Shown: positions 18,201-27,508 of the stretch, piece after piece
Layout of the letters: every line of letters starts with the position of its first letter
How positions within the stretch are numbered: position 1 is the first letter of the stretch
Assembly (NCBI RefSeq): GCF_004293625.1
Contig: NZ_CP033040.1
Span: 124,001 to 188,000, forward strand
DNA from: Thiomicrorhabdus indica
GTDB taxonomy: Bacteria; Pseudomonadota; Gammaproteobacteria; Thiomicrospirales; Thiomicrospiraceae
Reading direction: 5' to 3'
DNA length: 64,000 nucleotides
Notes under the pieces: model-generated
What the model was told of the DNA's origin: nothing
Databases searched by the model: none
The model's input: the letters and a program-made list of their open reading frames with translations, nothing else
Made by a program: the position numbers and the translations under genes

Positions 18201-18296
18201 TTATTTCAGAAGCCCCAATATGCGTGTTCTTGAGGAGGTTATGCCCTTTGAGTTTGGCTTGAAGACCATCTGTAGCCTTCAATGTTTCTGAAATAA
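18201..18296. repeat. 96-bp element with 11-bp inverted ends between the adaptor and RND genes
   Basis: TTATTTCAGAA (18201-18211) and TTCTGAAATAA (18286-18296) are perfectly complementary, and a smaller stem TTGAAG / CTTCAA lies inside. The element is in the unusually long 230-bp spacer of the pump operon. It may be a MITE-like insertion or an RNA structure that sets pump levels relative to the adaptor; nothing in the sequence decides between them. Confidence 0.45.
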
Positions 18297-18357
18297 CCTA
18301 TTAATTCCTAAGCATGATGGCTTCCTTCCTTTCGACGCTTAGTTGAGGACAGAAAGG

Positions 18358-19497
18358 TTATTCTTCACCGGCCGGTGAGTTTTTATCTAGCACTTGTACT
18401 GGTGAATTTGGCCGTAGTTTAATGATATTGCCAATAATCACCTGTTCACCTGCTTTTAGGCCTTTGCTGATCAGCCATTGATCTTGGTAGTTCCCTGCTA
18501 AAGTAACTGGACGCATTTGGGCTTTACCTTCTTCAATCACATAAACAAATGCTTGGCCTGAATTTTGAATCACGGCCTTCTGTGGTACGTTCATCACGTT
18601 CTGCCAAGTGCCATGTTCCACTTCTGCGCGAAGAAGTTGTCCTGGGAGCAATCGCTGATTTTTGTTATCGAAAATAGCACGATAGAACTGCGACGCAGTA
18701 TTCGCATCGACTTGGTTTGCTGTGAAATCTAACTCTCCGTCTGCAATGATTTGCGCTTGGTTGTTGAGCAAACGCACTTTTGGCGAGGAGTAAAGTGTGA
18801 GTAGTTGTTGATCTTGCAGGTTAAACAACGTTTGGCGATCTTGGTCAGATACTGAAAAGTGGCCGTAGAGCTGATCGATTTGTTGAATAGTATTCAGCAA
18901 GGTTTTACCAGACACTGGGTCCATTAAGTCCCCAACATCTTGTTGACGTTCACCAATGATTCCAGAAATTTCTGCCTCAATCGTAGTGTCATCCAGTTCG
19001 ATTTTGGCATTTTGCAGCTGTGCTTCCGCCGCTTGTAAACCACTTTTTGCCGCCTGCCACGCGGAGTAGGCATCATCGACGGCTTGCTGACTGACGGTGC
19101 GATTACTTAGCAGTTTTTGTGTGCGTTTGTAGGTGCGCTCTGTTTGTTCTAGGTTTGTCTTGGCGGTTTCTAAATTCGCTTTAGATATACCAAAAGCTGC
19201 CTTGGCACGACGGTCATCCAGTTGATAAAGCAATTGGCCTTTTTGAACTGTCTCACCTTCACGGTACAGTTGCTCTTCAATAATGGCAGTAATTCGTGCA
19301 TGGACTTCAACTTCTTGAAGCGCCGACAGACGGATCGGATAAGTTTTAGTGAAAGGGACAGAAGTGGTTTTTGCCTCAATGACCGGAACTGGCATTGGGG
19401 GGCGTTCTTCTTGAGAATATGCGATTTTGGAACCTATCATTAAGCTCAAAAATATACATAGATTCAAGAGTGAAAAACTGCGAATCAGACGAGTCAT
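18358..19497 (-). CDS. RND efflux periplasmic adaptor (membrane fusion protein)
   Basis: A 379-residue AcrA/MexA-type adaptor that links the inner-membrane pump to an outer-membrane channel. A signal peptide (about 1-28) is followed by the lipoyl-like half motif ARITAIIEEQLYREGETVQK and LLYQLDDR, a helical hairpin rich in Ala and Gln (about 95-165), the second lipoyl half, and beta-barrel domains. ATG 19497 is chosen because AGGTGA lies just upstream; the frame also offers GTG 19506. The palindrome at 18367 encodes SPAGEE at the extreme C-terminus. It is divergent from the TetR regulator. Confidence 0.93.
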   Translation of the reverse strand: MTRLIRSFSLLNLCIFLSLMIGSKIAYSQEERPPMPVPVIEAKTTSVPFTKTYPIRLSALQEVEVHARITAIIEEQLYREGETVQKGQLLYQLDDRRAKAAFGISKANLETAKTNLEQTERTYKRTQKLLSNRTVSQQAVDDAYSAWQAAKSGLQAAEAQLQNAKIELDDTTIEAEISGIIGERQQDVGDLMDPVSGKTLLNTIQQIDQLYGHFSVSDQDRQTLFNLQDQQLLTLYSSPKVRLLNNQAQIIADGELDFTANQVDANTASQFYRAIFDNKNQRLLPGQLLRAEVEHGTWQNVMNVPQKAVIQNSGQAFVYVIEEGKAQMRPVTLAGNYQDQWLISKGLKAGEQVIIGNIIKLRPNSPVQVLDKNSPAGEE

Positions 19498-19543
19498 AAA
19501 CTTCACCTAGTTAAATGAATAAAACAATTTTTCATTGTAAATA

Positions 19544-19569
19544 AAAAGTGTAATGGTTGCTACACTTTT
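19544..19569. promoter_or_regulatory. Inverted-repeat operator candidate for the TetR regulator
   Basis: AAAAGTGTA and TACACTTTT are perfect inverted repeats separated by 8 bases, centred in the 128-bp gap between the divergent pump and tetR operons. Position and size fit a TetR-family operator controlling both directions. Confidence 0.55.
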
Positions 19570-19625
19570 AAAACTCTTTTTTAAACCCGTTATAATAGAT
19601 GTTTTTTTAAAACGCTAAGCATCCT

Positions 19626-20270
19626 GTGAAACAACCAAGCAACGAAACACTTAATCCATCTCGTGGCGAATTACGGCGCCAAAAGTTTTTAGACGTCGCC
19701 GAAACGCTTTTTTTGCAAAAGGGGTATGCCGGTACCTCGGTGAATGAGGTGGTAAAGAATGCCGGCGGGTCTTTAAACACGCTTTATCGCTATTTCGAAA
19801 ACAAACTCGGTTTATTTGAGGCGGTCTTCCACAAAAAAACGGAAGAAATTTTTACGCCTTTTTTGAGCTGTGATTATTGGCAAGCTGATATTGAGACCAA
19901 TTTGAAAAACTTTGGTTCTGCCTTGCAAAAAGTTGCTCTTTCGGAAGAAGGTGTGGCAATGAATCGTTTGGTCGTGGCTGAGAACAATGATGAGCAGGCG
20001 CAAATTCATCGAATCTTTTTAGAAAATGGACCGCAAAAAGCCATTCAGATTTTGGCCAGTTATTTTGAATGTGAACAACAAAGGGGCACAATTCAACTGG
20101 AAAACCCACAACTGGCTGCTGCACAGTTTTTAGAAATGATTAAAGGGCCGTTTTATTACCGTTTAATGTTTGGCGAGCAAATTGATGAGAATGAGATGCA
20201 GCAGGCGCTTTTACAAGCTATTGACCTGTTTTTAACTGGGGCTCGAATTCAGCCAAAGGCTGAAAAATAA
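19626..20270 (+). CDS. TetR/AcrR family transcriptional regulator
   Basis: A 214-residue repressor. The N-terminal helix-turn-helix (about 20-60) shows ETLFLQKGYAGTSVNEVVKNAGGSLNTLYRYF (its parts LFLQKGYAGTSV and LNTLYRYF are diagnostic). The C-terminal ligand-binding part resembles the AcrR-like TetR_C domains. The start is GTG 19626 and no strong ribosome binding site is visible, so it may be weakly translated. Divergence from the RND operon suggests it represses the pump. It overlaps the lplT start by one base (TAATG), so it leads a three-gene operon with lplT and aas. Confidence 0.88.
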   Translation: MKQPSNETLNPSRGELRRQKFLDVAETLFLQKGYAGTSVNEVVKNAGGSLNTLYRYFENKLGLFEAVFHKKTEEIFTPFLSCDYWQADIETNLKNFGSALQKVALSEEGVAMNRLVVAENNDEQAQIHRIFLENGPQKAIQILASYFECEQQRGTIQLENPQLAAAQFLEMIKGPFYYRLMFGEQIDENEMQQALLQAIDLFLTGARIQPKAEK

Positions 20271-21538
20271 TGTTCTCGCCCTCTCTTTGGCGCTGTTCGA
20301 GCTGCTCATTTCCTACCTTGTTTTTCGTCCAATTCTTAGGTGCTTTTAACGACAATCTGTTTAAAAATGCGCTGGTTATCTGGTTTACCTTTAAATTGGC
20401 AACCAATGAAAGTGATGGGGGGTTATTGGTCACTCTGGCAGCCGGGTTGTTTATTTTACCGTTTGTGTTGTTTTCAGCTTTTGCTGGGCGCTTAGCGGAT
20501 ACGTATGACAAGATTGCGTTAATCAAGAAAATTAAACTGGCCGAAATTGGCATTATGGGTTTAGGTGCTCTCGCCTTGGTGAGTCAATCGGTCGAGTTAA
20601 TGTTGATTTCGCTGTTTTTTATGGGCGTTCAATCGGCATTTTTTGGGCCAATCAAATATTCTATTTTGCCGCAACTTTTAACCGGCCGGTTATTAATTAA
20701 GGCGAATGGCTGGTTTAGTGGCTCAACCTTTATTGCAATTTTATTGGGGACGATTTTTGGCGGTTTAGGGATTATGTTACCGGCCGGTGAAACATGGATG
20801 GCGGGGGCGGTTATTGCGACAGCCGTTTTGGGGTGGTTGGCTAGTTTAGGATTAAAAACGGATTTACCCGTTACCAAGATGCAAAGTCAGACATTTCGTC
20901 AAATGGTTGCGCAGGCAAAACAAGTGCCAATTGCATTTAAGTCGGTGTTGGCAATTTCGTGGTTTTGGTTTTTTGGCGCGGTTATTTTGAGTCAAATTCC
21001 CACACTGGTGAAGTTCCAAGTAGGAGGAAACGATTCGGTTGTGGTGCTGTTTCTCACACTGTTTTCAGTTGGTATTGCCGTCGGTTCAGGTTTGATTGCC
21101 AAGTTGATGCCGCCAAAAATACATTTAAATTGGCATTCTTTTTTGTTGGTGGGAATGGGACTGTCCTTAGCAGTTGGGATGATTTTGCTTGGACAATTGC
21201 CACCGGCCGGTGAGAATTTATTGAGTGTTCATGAACTAATCTCGAATGGTTTTTTTCAAGGGTTGTTGTTGAGCTTTGCTGCGATGGCTTTGTTCGGTGG
21301 CGCATACATAGTGCCACTCTATACGTTGATACAAATTGAAACGCCTGAACCTCAGAGAGCGCGAATGATTGCGCTTAACAATATTATTAATTCGCTTTTA
21401 ATGGTCTTATCGGCATTGTTGATTATGCTTGGTTACGCTTTAGGGTTAGAATTGCTGACAATGTTATTGATTGTGGCGCTGATGAACCTGCCGGTCGCGT
21501 TTTGGTTGAAAAGCCTTGGCAGAAACCTCAGCGGCTAA
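20270..21538 (+). CDS. lplT: Lysophospholipid transporter, MFS family
   Basis: Inner-membrane flippase-like carrier of 422 residues that brings lysophospholipids to the cytoplasmic side for reacylation. LGAFNDNLFKNALVIWFTF at the N-terminus and GVQSAFFGPIKYSILPQLL are typical of LplT; about twelve hydrophobic helices follow. It sits directly upstream of aas, 17 bases away, as in E. coli lplT-aas. Its ATG overlaps the tetR stop by one base. Three ACCGGCCGGT palindromes fall in this gene (20681, 20779, 21202). Confidence 0.92.
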   Translation: MFSPSLWRCSSCSFPTLFFVQFLGAFNDNLFKNALVIWFTFKLATNESDGGLLVTLAAGLFILPFVLFSAFAGRLADTYDKIALIKKIKLAEIGIMGLGALALVSQSVELMLISLFFMGVQSAFFGPIKYSILPQLLTGRLLIKANGWFSGSTFIAILLGTIFGGLGIMLPAGETWMAGAVIATAVLGWLASLGLKTDLPVTKMQSQTFRQMVAQAKQVPIAFKSVLAISWFWFFGAVILSQIPTLVKFQVGGNDSVVVLFLTLFSVGIAVGSGLIAKLMPPKIHLNWHSFLLVGMGLSLAVGMILLGQLPPAGENLLSVHELISNGFFQGLLLSFAAMALFGGAYIVPLYTLIQIETPEPQRARMIALNNIINSLLMVLSALLIMLGYALGLELLTMLLIVALMNLPVAFWLKSLGRNLSG

Positions 21539-21555
21539 AACCGGGTAATTAAAGC

Positions 21556-23730
21556 GTGTTTAAATGGATTTTTAAGTCAGTTGCTAAGTCTCTTGCAAAG
21601 GGGCTTTTTAAGGCCTTATATCGAGTTGAAGTCAAAGGACTCGAACATTATCAAAAAGCGGCTGAGGATGGTCGCCCAATCCTGATTATTGCTAATCATG
21701 TTTCTTTGTTAGATGGACCCTTGCTCGAACTGTTTATTCCGGGCAAAACGACCTTTATGGTCGATAAAGGCCATACGCACCGTTCTAGTGAACGTTTTAT
21801 TTTGAGCATGAGTGACTATTTTAGTGTCGATATGCACAGTCCTTACGCTGCTAAACATATGATTGAGCAGTTGCGTTCTGGAAAGCAATGTATGATTTTC
21901 CCTGAAGGGCGCATTACCACGACCGGCGGTTTAATGAAAATCTATGATGGTACGGGGATGGTGGCTTCCAAAGCCAATGCGTTGATCCTGCCAGTGCATA
22001 TTGATGGCGCAGTACTCTCGAAATTTTCTTACCTTGATGGAATGCATTTTGCGTTTATCAAACGCTTTTGTTTCCCCAAAATTCGTCTAACGATATCACC
22101 TCCCAGAAGCTTAAAGGTTCCGAACCATTTAAAAGGGCATGCTAAACACCAAGCATTGAGCCAGCAAGTGGCAAAAATTATGCGTCAGAGTGCTTACTTC
22201 GGGACGGTTGAACAGCAATCTCTCTACCGAATGTTGCAAGTGGCTAAAGCCACCTATCGTCCAAAAGAAGTCTGTGTTAAAGATATCAACGACCAAGAAC
22301 TTAGTCTGAAACAAATCGATTTGGCTGCGAAAATTTTAGGAAAGCAGCTAGCGAAAGCACTAGGTGATGAAAAACGCGTCGGCCTGATGTTGCCGAATGT
22401 CGCTGGTATGCCTGCGAGTTTTTTTGCACTGCAGGCCTATGGTTATGTGCCAGCTATGATCAATTTTACGTCTGGGGTCGCTGCCATTCGTTCAGCTTGC
22501 GAGACGGCAGAACTTAAAACGATTATTACCTCTCAGCGATTTGTCGATGCATTTGAGCTTCAGCCATTGATTGATGAACTATCCCCAAATGTCCGTTTTT
22601 TAATGCTTGAAGGGGTGAGGCAGAAGATTGGCTTGCCGCAAAAGCTGGCGGGTTTGTTACAAAGCTCTAAATCTTTGGCGGGTTACTCTTTACCGGCCGG
22701 TAAAGAAGCCGTGGTTCTGTTTACTTCTGGGTCGGAGGGAGCACCGAAAGGGGTGGTCTTGTCGCATCAGAACTTGGTGAGCAATATTGAGCAAATCAGT
22801 GCCATGCTGACGCTGTTGCCACAAGAAAAACTGTTTAACGCTTTACCAACGTTCCACTGTTTTGGATTAACCGCAGGTATGTTGTGGCCAATTTTGAAAG
22901 GTGCACGCGTGTTCATGTACCCATCCCCCGTTCATTATCAGGTTGTGCCTGAGATGGTTTATCAAACGAACGCTCGTCTGATTTTTGGTACGGATACTTT
23001 TTTTGCCGGTTATGCGCGAAAAGCCAATCCTTATGACTTTTATAGCCTTCGAGCTTTGGTTGCTGGTGCTGAGCGCCTGAGACCGGAAACACGTCAATTG
23101 TACGCAGAGAAGTTTCATCAACCGATTTACGAAGGTTATGGTGTCACGGAAACGACTCCCGTATTGTCGGTGAATTTGCCGACCGGCTATAAACATGGTT
23201 CGGTTGGGCAGTTTGTACCAGAAGTGGAGTATCGACTTGAGCCCGTACCCGGTATTGAAGAGGGTGGTCGTCTGTTTGTACGTGGGCCAAATATTATGTT
23301 GGGCTATGTGATGCCAGACCGGCCAGGAAAAATTCAGCCTCCAATGGATGGGTGGCATGATACCGGTGATATTGTAGAGGTTGATGAGGATGGTTATGTT
23401 TGGATTAAAGGCCGTGCAAAACGCTTTGCAAAAATCGGTGGTGAAATGGTGTCTTTGACTGCGGTTGAGGCTTACATTAATGAAGCTTGCCCTGATGGCC
23501 ATCATGTTGTCGTGGCTGTGCCGGACTCTCGAAAAGGTGAGCAATTGGTATTGGTGACCGATGATGCGACCTTGAACCGAAAAGTTGTGTTGGAAGCGGC
23601 TAAAGCACGACAATTTTCAGAGTTGATGATTCCTAAAACCGTGATTCTGTTAGAAGAAATTCCAGTGTTGGGCACTGGAAAAACTAATTACCCAGAAGTG
23701 CAAAAAATTGCTGAAAAGCAACTTGGATAA
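21556..23730 (+). CDS. aas: Bifunctional 2-acylglycerophosphoethanolamine acyltransferase / acyl-ACP synthetase
   Basis: A two-domain membrane enzyme of 724 residues that reacylates lysophosphatidylethanolamine. Residues about 15-200 form the PlsC acyltransferase with NHVSLLDGP (HX4D-like site) and FPEGRITTTGG. Residues about 230-715 form the AMP-binding synthetase with LFTSGSEGAPKGVVLSHQN, YEGYGVTETTP and GWHDTGDI. The start is GTG 21556, as no ATG lies before the N-terminal amphipathic helix. It closes the tetR-lplT-aas operon and converges with the histidine kinase gene. The palindrome at 22692 encodes LPAGKE. Confidence 0.93.
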   Translation: MFKWIFKSVAKSLAKGLFKALYRVEVKGLEHYQKAAEDGRPILIIANHVSLLDGPLLELFIPGKTTFMVDKGHTHRSSERFILSMSDYFSVDMHSPYAAKHMIEQLRSGKQCMIFPEGRITTTGGLMKIYDGTGMVASKANALILPVHIDGAVLSKFSYLDGMHFAFIKRFCFPKIRLTISPPRSLKVPNHLKGHAKHQALSQQVAKIMRQSAYFGTVEQQSLYRMLQVAKATYRPKEVCVKDINDQELSLKQIDLAAKILGKQLAKALGDEKRVGLMLPNVAGMPASFFALQAYGYVPAMINFTSGVAAIRSACETAELKTIITSQRFVDAFELQPLIDELSPNVRFLMLEGVRQKIGLPQKLAGLLQSSKSLAGYSLPAGKEAVVLFTSGSEGAPKGVVLSHQNLVSNIEQISAMLTLLPQEKLFNALPTFHCFGLTAGMLWPILKGARVFMYPSPVHYQVVPEMVYQTNARLIFGTDTFFAGYARKANPYDFYSLRALVAGAERLRPETRQLYAEKFHQPIYEGYGVTETTPVLSVNLPTGYKHGSVGQFVPEVEYRLEPVPGIEEGGRLFVRGPNIMLGYVMPDRPGKIQPPMDGWHDTGDIVEVDEDGYVWIKGRAKRFAKIGGEMVSLTAVEAYINEACPDGHHVVVAVPDSRKGEQLVLVTDDATLNRKVVLEAAKARQFSELMIPKTVILLEEIPVLGTGKTNYPEVQKIAEKQLG

Positions 23731-23780
23731 GGCGCATTTCTCAAGGCTAAAATTCAATCACAATATTTTTGTTGGGAATC

Positions 23781-26075
23781 TTAATCATGCGGTACTCGTA
23801 GTAATGTGCGAGCGCCTTTTTGATTAGGAATTGGATACAAATCAACTCGTCCGTTAAAGTATTTTTTAATAATCGTGCGGGTCATGTAAAGCCCGATGCC
23901 AATACCTTCATCCTTAGTGGTGAAATACGGCTCAAATGCTTTCTTTTCTGACTCTTTGGATAGCCCAATGCCGTTGTCAATCAGCTCAACCGAATAAAAC
24001 TCTTTGTGGTTTTTCAATGTGATAGAGATCAGCGCTTTAAATTCAGAGCCTTCTTGTTGACGACGCTCTTTGATGGCATCTATTGCATTGGTAATCAGAT
24101 TTGCCAGTGATTGCTGCATATGATTGGCATTGCCGTGCAACGGGTAACTCTTGGCTTGATCTGTCGTCAGATTAATTGTGATATCGTTGTCTTCGAATTG
24201 TGCTTCAAATAGATTTAGAGTGTGCTTAATCAGTTCATTTAAATCCAGATCAGTATCTTCTGAATCTGGGTTAAAGAAGGTATGGAAGTCATCAATCGTT
24301 TTGGATATGAACTTAATTTTTTTGCGGCTTTTGGTGACATTGTCTTCTAATAATTGCTTCGTTAATTGGTCGTGACTTTGGGCACTCAATAAGTCTTGAA
24401 GATACAGCGAGACTTCATGTAGAGGTTGTCGCCATTGACGAGAAATAGCATTAATCATTTCCCCCATGGCGGCAAGTTTGGATTGCTGAATTAGTACTTG
24501 TTCTTGTTCTTGTTGAGTGGCTAACTCTGCTTTGACTCGTTTTTCTAGATGGTGTCTAAGCTGTTCAAATTCAGTGATGTCATAGTTAACCCCAATGGTG
24601 TGAATGGCGTCGCCGGTATCGTCATAAAGAGTGATAGCATAGGCTTTAATGTAGCGTTCTTCACCATTTGGCCAGACAATTCGGAAGACGGTATCAAAGT
24701 TTTTATTATGTTGGGTCGATTCGGTTAACAGCTCTTCGGTGGCGATGCGGTCATCAGGATGCAATGCTTGGCTCCAAGCCTCGTAATGGGAGCTGAAATC
24801 TTCTGGATGAAGGTGATAAATCTTAAACATCATTTCATCCCAAAACAGCTCGTTGGTTTTTAAATTCCAGTCCCAGACTCCGATTTGAGCACTGGTGGTT
24901 GCAATGGTTAAACGCTCTTGTACGGAGAGTAGTTTTTGACTGAGCTGCTCACTTTCTGAGAGTAGATGCTGCGTTTCAATATTTTTATTTTGGAATTCTT
25001 TGGCAGAGAGTGTCAATTGGCCGATTTCATCATGAATGTTGTAATCAGGGATTTTGGCATCTGTATCACCGCGAGCAAGCGATTGAAAGGCTTGATTCAA
25101 TGATGCGATGGGACGCACGACAGATTTAACATTCAAGATAGCCAAGATTAAAGCCAATCCCATTAAAATCAAAGACCCTATAATGCTGGTTTGAATAACT
25201 TGCTCATATTGCATTTCGAGGGCTTGCTTGATTTGCTTGACAGATTTTTGGGCGTTTTGGTTGATTTGGTTGGCGTGATAAAGGACTTCAAAAGCCTCTG
25301 CAGCCATCACCACATTGACTAATGATAGATAACCTCGTGTATGTTGAATTGAGCGCGTAAAAGTTTTTTCGGTAAGCGCTATTTGCTCTTCTAACGTTTT
25401 TAACATGGATTGCTGAGGAGGCGTTTGTGGGAGCGATTTTAGTTGCTTAAATTCTCTCCACATCGTTTTAAAGGATTGTTTGGCAAGTTTGGCAAAACGA
25501 TTATCAAGTGATTCAAAATAACGAAAGGCTCCTTTTTCGACTTGATAAGACCGGATATAGAGCTGTTGAGCTAATTTGATTTGTTCTGGACTGTTAGAGC
25601 TAGCCAAATAGTTTTGGAAACCTTTCTCGATTTGTTCACCATATTGACGAATGTTATCGCGTAGTTGCTGTTGTGTGCCGCGTTGTAGAATTAGCTCATT
25701 AAACTTTGCATAGTAGCGTTCTAAGTGAAGTCGCATACTGTCATAATTAGTTTGGCTGGTTTCGGAAGACTGCGTGGTCGATTGGACTAAGCGTTTAAAG
25801 AGTGTGTGATACAACTTACGCGCGGCATCGGCAGAGTCCAGATAGCCAGTATAGGTATAGTTTTGTACATGACGCTGTAACTTTTCGATTTCACCGGTAA
25901 TCTGTATGGATTGTTGAATATTAAGGTTGGCTTGGTCACTGGCTTTGTAGTCGTTGAATATATGGTTTATCTGCATAAAAAACAGAACGTTCAAAGCAAT
26001 AAAAAATACAACCAGTAGCAAAACAAATCCGTAGATTTTGCTCTGCAATCGAAGGTTAAAGGTGGGGAGTTTCAT
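23781..26075 (-). CDS. Membrane sensor histidine kinase with PAS domain, H-box His replaced by Arg
   Basis: A 764-residue inner-membrane sensor. TM1 (about 14-34) and TM2 (about 294-314) enclose a helical periplasmic domain; a HAMP domain (about 315-365) and a PAS_3 domain (about 390-510) follow, then a HATPase domain with NLITNAIDAI, DNGIGLSKES and TTKDEGIGIGLYMTR. The dimerisation motif reads LAAMGEMINAISRQWRQPL: the usual phospho-acceptor His is Arg546 (codon CGT at 24440-24438, one base from CAT). It is therefore either a phosphorylation-deficient pseudokinase, a kinase using another His, or a mutated copy. It lies 26 bases after a solute-binding protein gene in the same direction, and no response regulator is adjacent. 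Confidence 0.85.
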   Translation of the reverse strand: MKLPTFNLRLQSKIYGFVLLLVVFFIALNVLFFMQINHIFNDYKASDQANLNIQQSIQITGEIEKLQRHVQNYTYTGYLDSADAARKLYHTLFKRLVQSTTQSSETSQTNYDSMRLHLERYYAKFNELILQRGTQQQLRDNIRQYGEQIEKGFQNYLASSNSPEQIKLAQQLYIRSYQVEKGAFRYFESLDNRFAKLAKQSFKTMWREFKQLKSLPQTPPQQSMLKTLEEQIALTEKTFTRSIQHTRGYLSLVNVVMAAEAFEVLYHANQINQNAQKSVKQIKQALEMQYEQVIQTSIIGSLILMGLALILAILNVKSVVRPIASLNQAFQSLARGDTDAKIPDYNIHDEIGQLTLSAKEFQNKNIETQHLLSESEQLSQKLLSVQERLTIATTSAQIGVWDWNLKTNELFWDEMMFKIYHLHPEDFSSHYEAWSQALHPDDRIATEELLTESTQHNKNFDTVFRIVWPNGEERYIKAYAITLYDDTGDAIHTIGVNYDITEFEQLRHHLEKRVKAELATQQEQEQVLIQQSKLAAMGEMINAISRQWRQPLHEVSLYLQDLLSAQSHDQLTKQLLEDNVTKSRKKIKFISKTIDDFHTFFNPDSEDTDLDLNELIKHTLNLFEAQFEDNDITINLTTDQAKSYPLHGNANHMQQSLANLITNAIDAIKERRQQEGSEFKALISITLKNHKEFYSVELIDNGIGLSKESEKKAFEPYFTTKDEGIGIGLYMTRTIIKKYFNGRVDLYPIPNQKGARTLLRVPHD

Positions 26076-26101
26076 AGTTCAGCCATGTACACAATTAGGC
26101 G

Positions 26102-27370
26102 TTAAACGCCTGCTAAGACAAATTCATTCCATTTTCGCAATGAATACTCGTAATTTGGGATGACTGTGTTCCAGACAGCAATATTTTCAAATCGACGATG
26201 GTAAGAGCCTCCAGTACGAATTTCGCCTGCTTTAATTGAGTTTTTGCCATCGGTGCCTTGTAGCATCTCGCTGGCTGGTTTGCCTAGATACCAATAATCC
26301 CATTCAGCTTGGCTCATAAATTGTCGAGAACGTTCAGGATTCGAGATGTAATAACCTTGTCGGGCAATAAAGGCACCAGCATAGCCGGACAACCACCAAT
26401 TCATGTATTCATAAGCCGCATCTTTTGATTCTCCTCGGGATTCGCTGGAAAGTGACATAACTCCATGCCAAGCACGATAACCTTCTTTGGGGGCGGCATA
26501 AATACAAGGAACTCCCATTCCGTTGAGTGAGGCGACTGCCGGTGAAAACATACTTTGAATATCCACTTGATGCGTGGCCATAAGCTTAATTGAATGAGGA
26601 ACGGATGACCAAACCCCTCGGAATTGGCCTTGGCTTTTTAAATCAGTCAGAATCGTAAACATCTGATCCAGTTCGTCGCGGCTGAAATTCCCAATATCCT
26701 TAAATGACATGAAACCTTGAGCTTGGATGGCCAGTGCCGCATCAAACAAACCAATAGTGGGGTCGTTGACGAGCGCAACTCGCCCTTGATATTTGTTGTC
26801 TAAAAGCCATCCCCAACTTTCGGTTTCATAAGGAATACCGGCCGGTATTTTTTGCGTGTTATAGCCGAAGGAATCTACGTTATGAACATAAGGCATAAAA
26901 GTGATTTGATCGGTTGGATTTGGGCCAAGGGTGCCATTTGGTTGGATAAACAGAATTTTATTTGGGGAATCACCGGCACCAATTTTTGCCTTTTCAGTGA
27001 GTTTTCCCGTTTTCGCTAAAGGTGATATTTCATTCCAGTATTTGAGCCGAGAGGTTTCGATTGGCTGAATTGCGTCGGCTTGCCAAAGTGGACGTACACT
27101 ATTAGACCATTGTTCATAGAGGTCAAACGATGTGGGATCTGTGGTGGCCTTTAATAGGACTTCTGCACTCCCACCGGGATAAAATTCTAGGTTTATTCCG
27201 AGTTCTTTTTCGGCACGCGCTTTGAGGTGAGGCTGCAAAGTGACATGAGTACCGACAACTTTAACCGTCGGGCGTTTATTTTGCGCATGCAAAATTCCAG
27301 GAAAGCCTGCGCTTGAAATACTGGCCGCGGCCAAGAGTCCTTTGTAGATAAATTCTCTTCGGCTGGTCAT
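26102..27370 (-). CDS. Tat-exported extracellular solute-binding protein (family 1 / PotD-like)
   Basis: A 422-residue periplasmic ligand-binding protein. The N-terminus TSRREFIYKGLLAAASIS is a twin-arginine signal, cleaved near FPGILHAQ. The mature part has the two-lobed type 2 pattern (YPGGSAEVLLKATTDPTSFDL, then FMPYVHNVDSFGYN; AYEYMNWWLSGYAGAFIARQ near the C-terminus). ATG 27370 has GAGG 6 bases upstream. No ABC permease or ATPase gene is present. The only operon partner is the histidine kinase downstream, so it may present a ligand to the kinase instead of feeding a transporter (inference). The ligand could be a polyamine or similar, but cannot be read off. Confidence 0.85.
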   Translation of the reverse strand: MTSRREFIYKGLLAAASISSAGFPGILHAQNKRPTVKVVGTHVTLQPHLKARAEKELGINLEFYPGGSAEVLLKATTDPTSFDLYEQWSNSVRPLWQADAIQPIETSRLKYWNEISPLAKTGKLTEKAKIGAGDSPNKILFIQPNGTLGPNPTDQITFMPYVHNVDSFGYNTQKIPAGIPYETESWGWLLDNKYQGRVALVNDPTIGLFDAALAIQAQGFMSFKDIGNFSRDELDQMFTILTDLKSQGQFRGVWSSVPHSIKLMATHQVDIQSMFSPAVASLNGMGVPCIYAAPKEGYRAWHGVMSLSSESRGESKDAAYEYMNWWLSGYAGAFIARQGYYISNPERSRQFMSQAEWDYWYLGKPASEMLQGTDGKNSIKAGEIRTGGSYHRRFENIAVWNTVIPNYEYSLRKWNEFVLAGV

Positions 27371-27508
27371 CTTATACCTCAAAGTCGAGTGGGGACTTGG
27401 TTAGGGTGCGATTAAATTATTGCATTTGTCTACCTATCTTATACCTACTTTCTAAGGAAGTCTCCAAACTCGTCAGCTTTATGTACAGAGAATTGATATA
27501 GATTATTA

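Noticed and set aside
22867-23613. 248-residue open frame on the minus strand
   Set aside because: It lies wholly antisense to aas, has no ribosome site, and its sequence is unlike a protein; it is a shadow of the strong coding frame.
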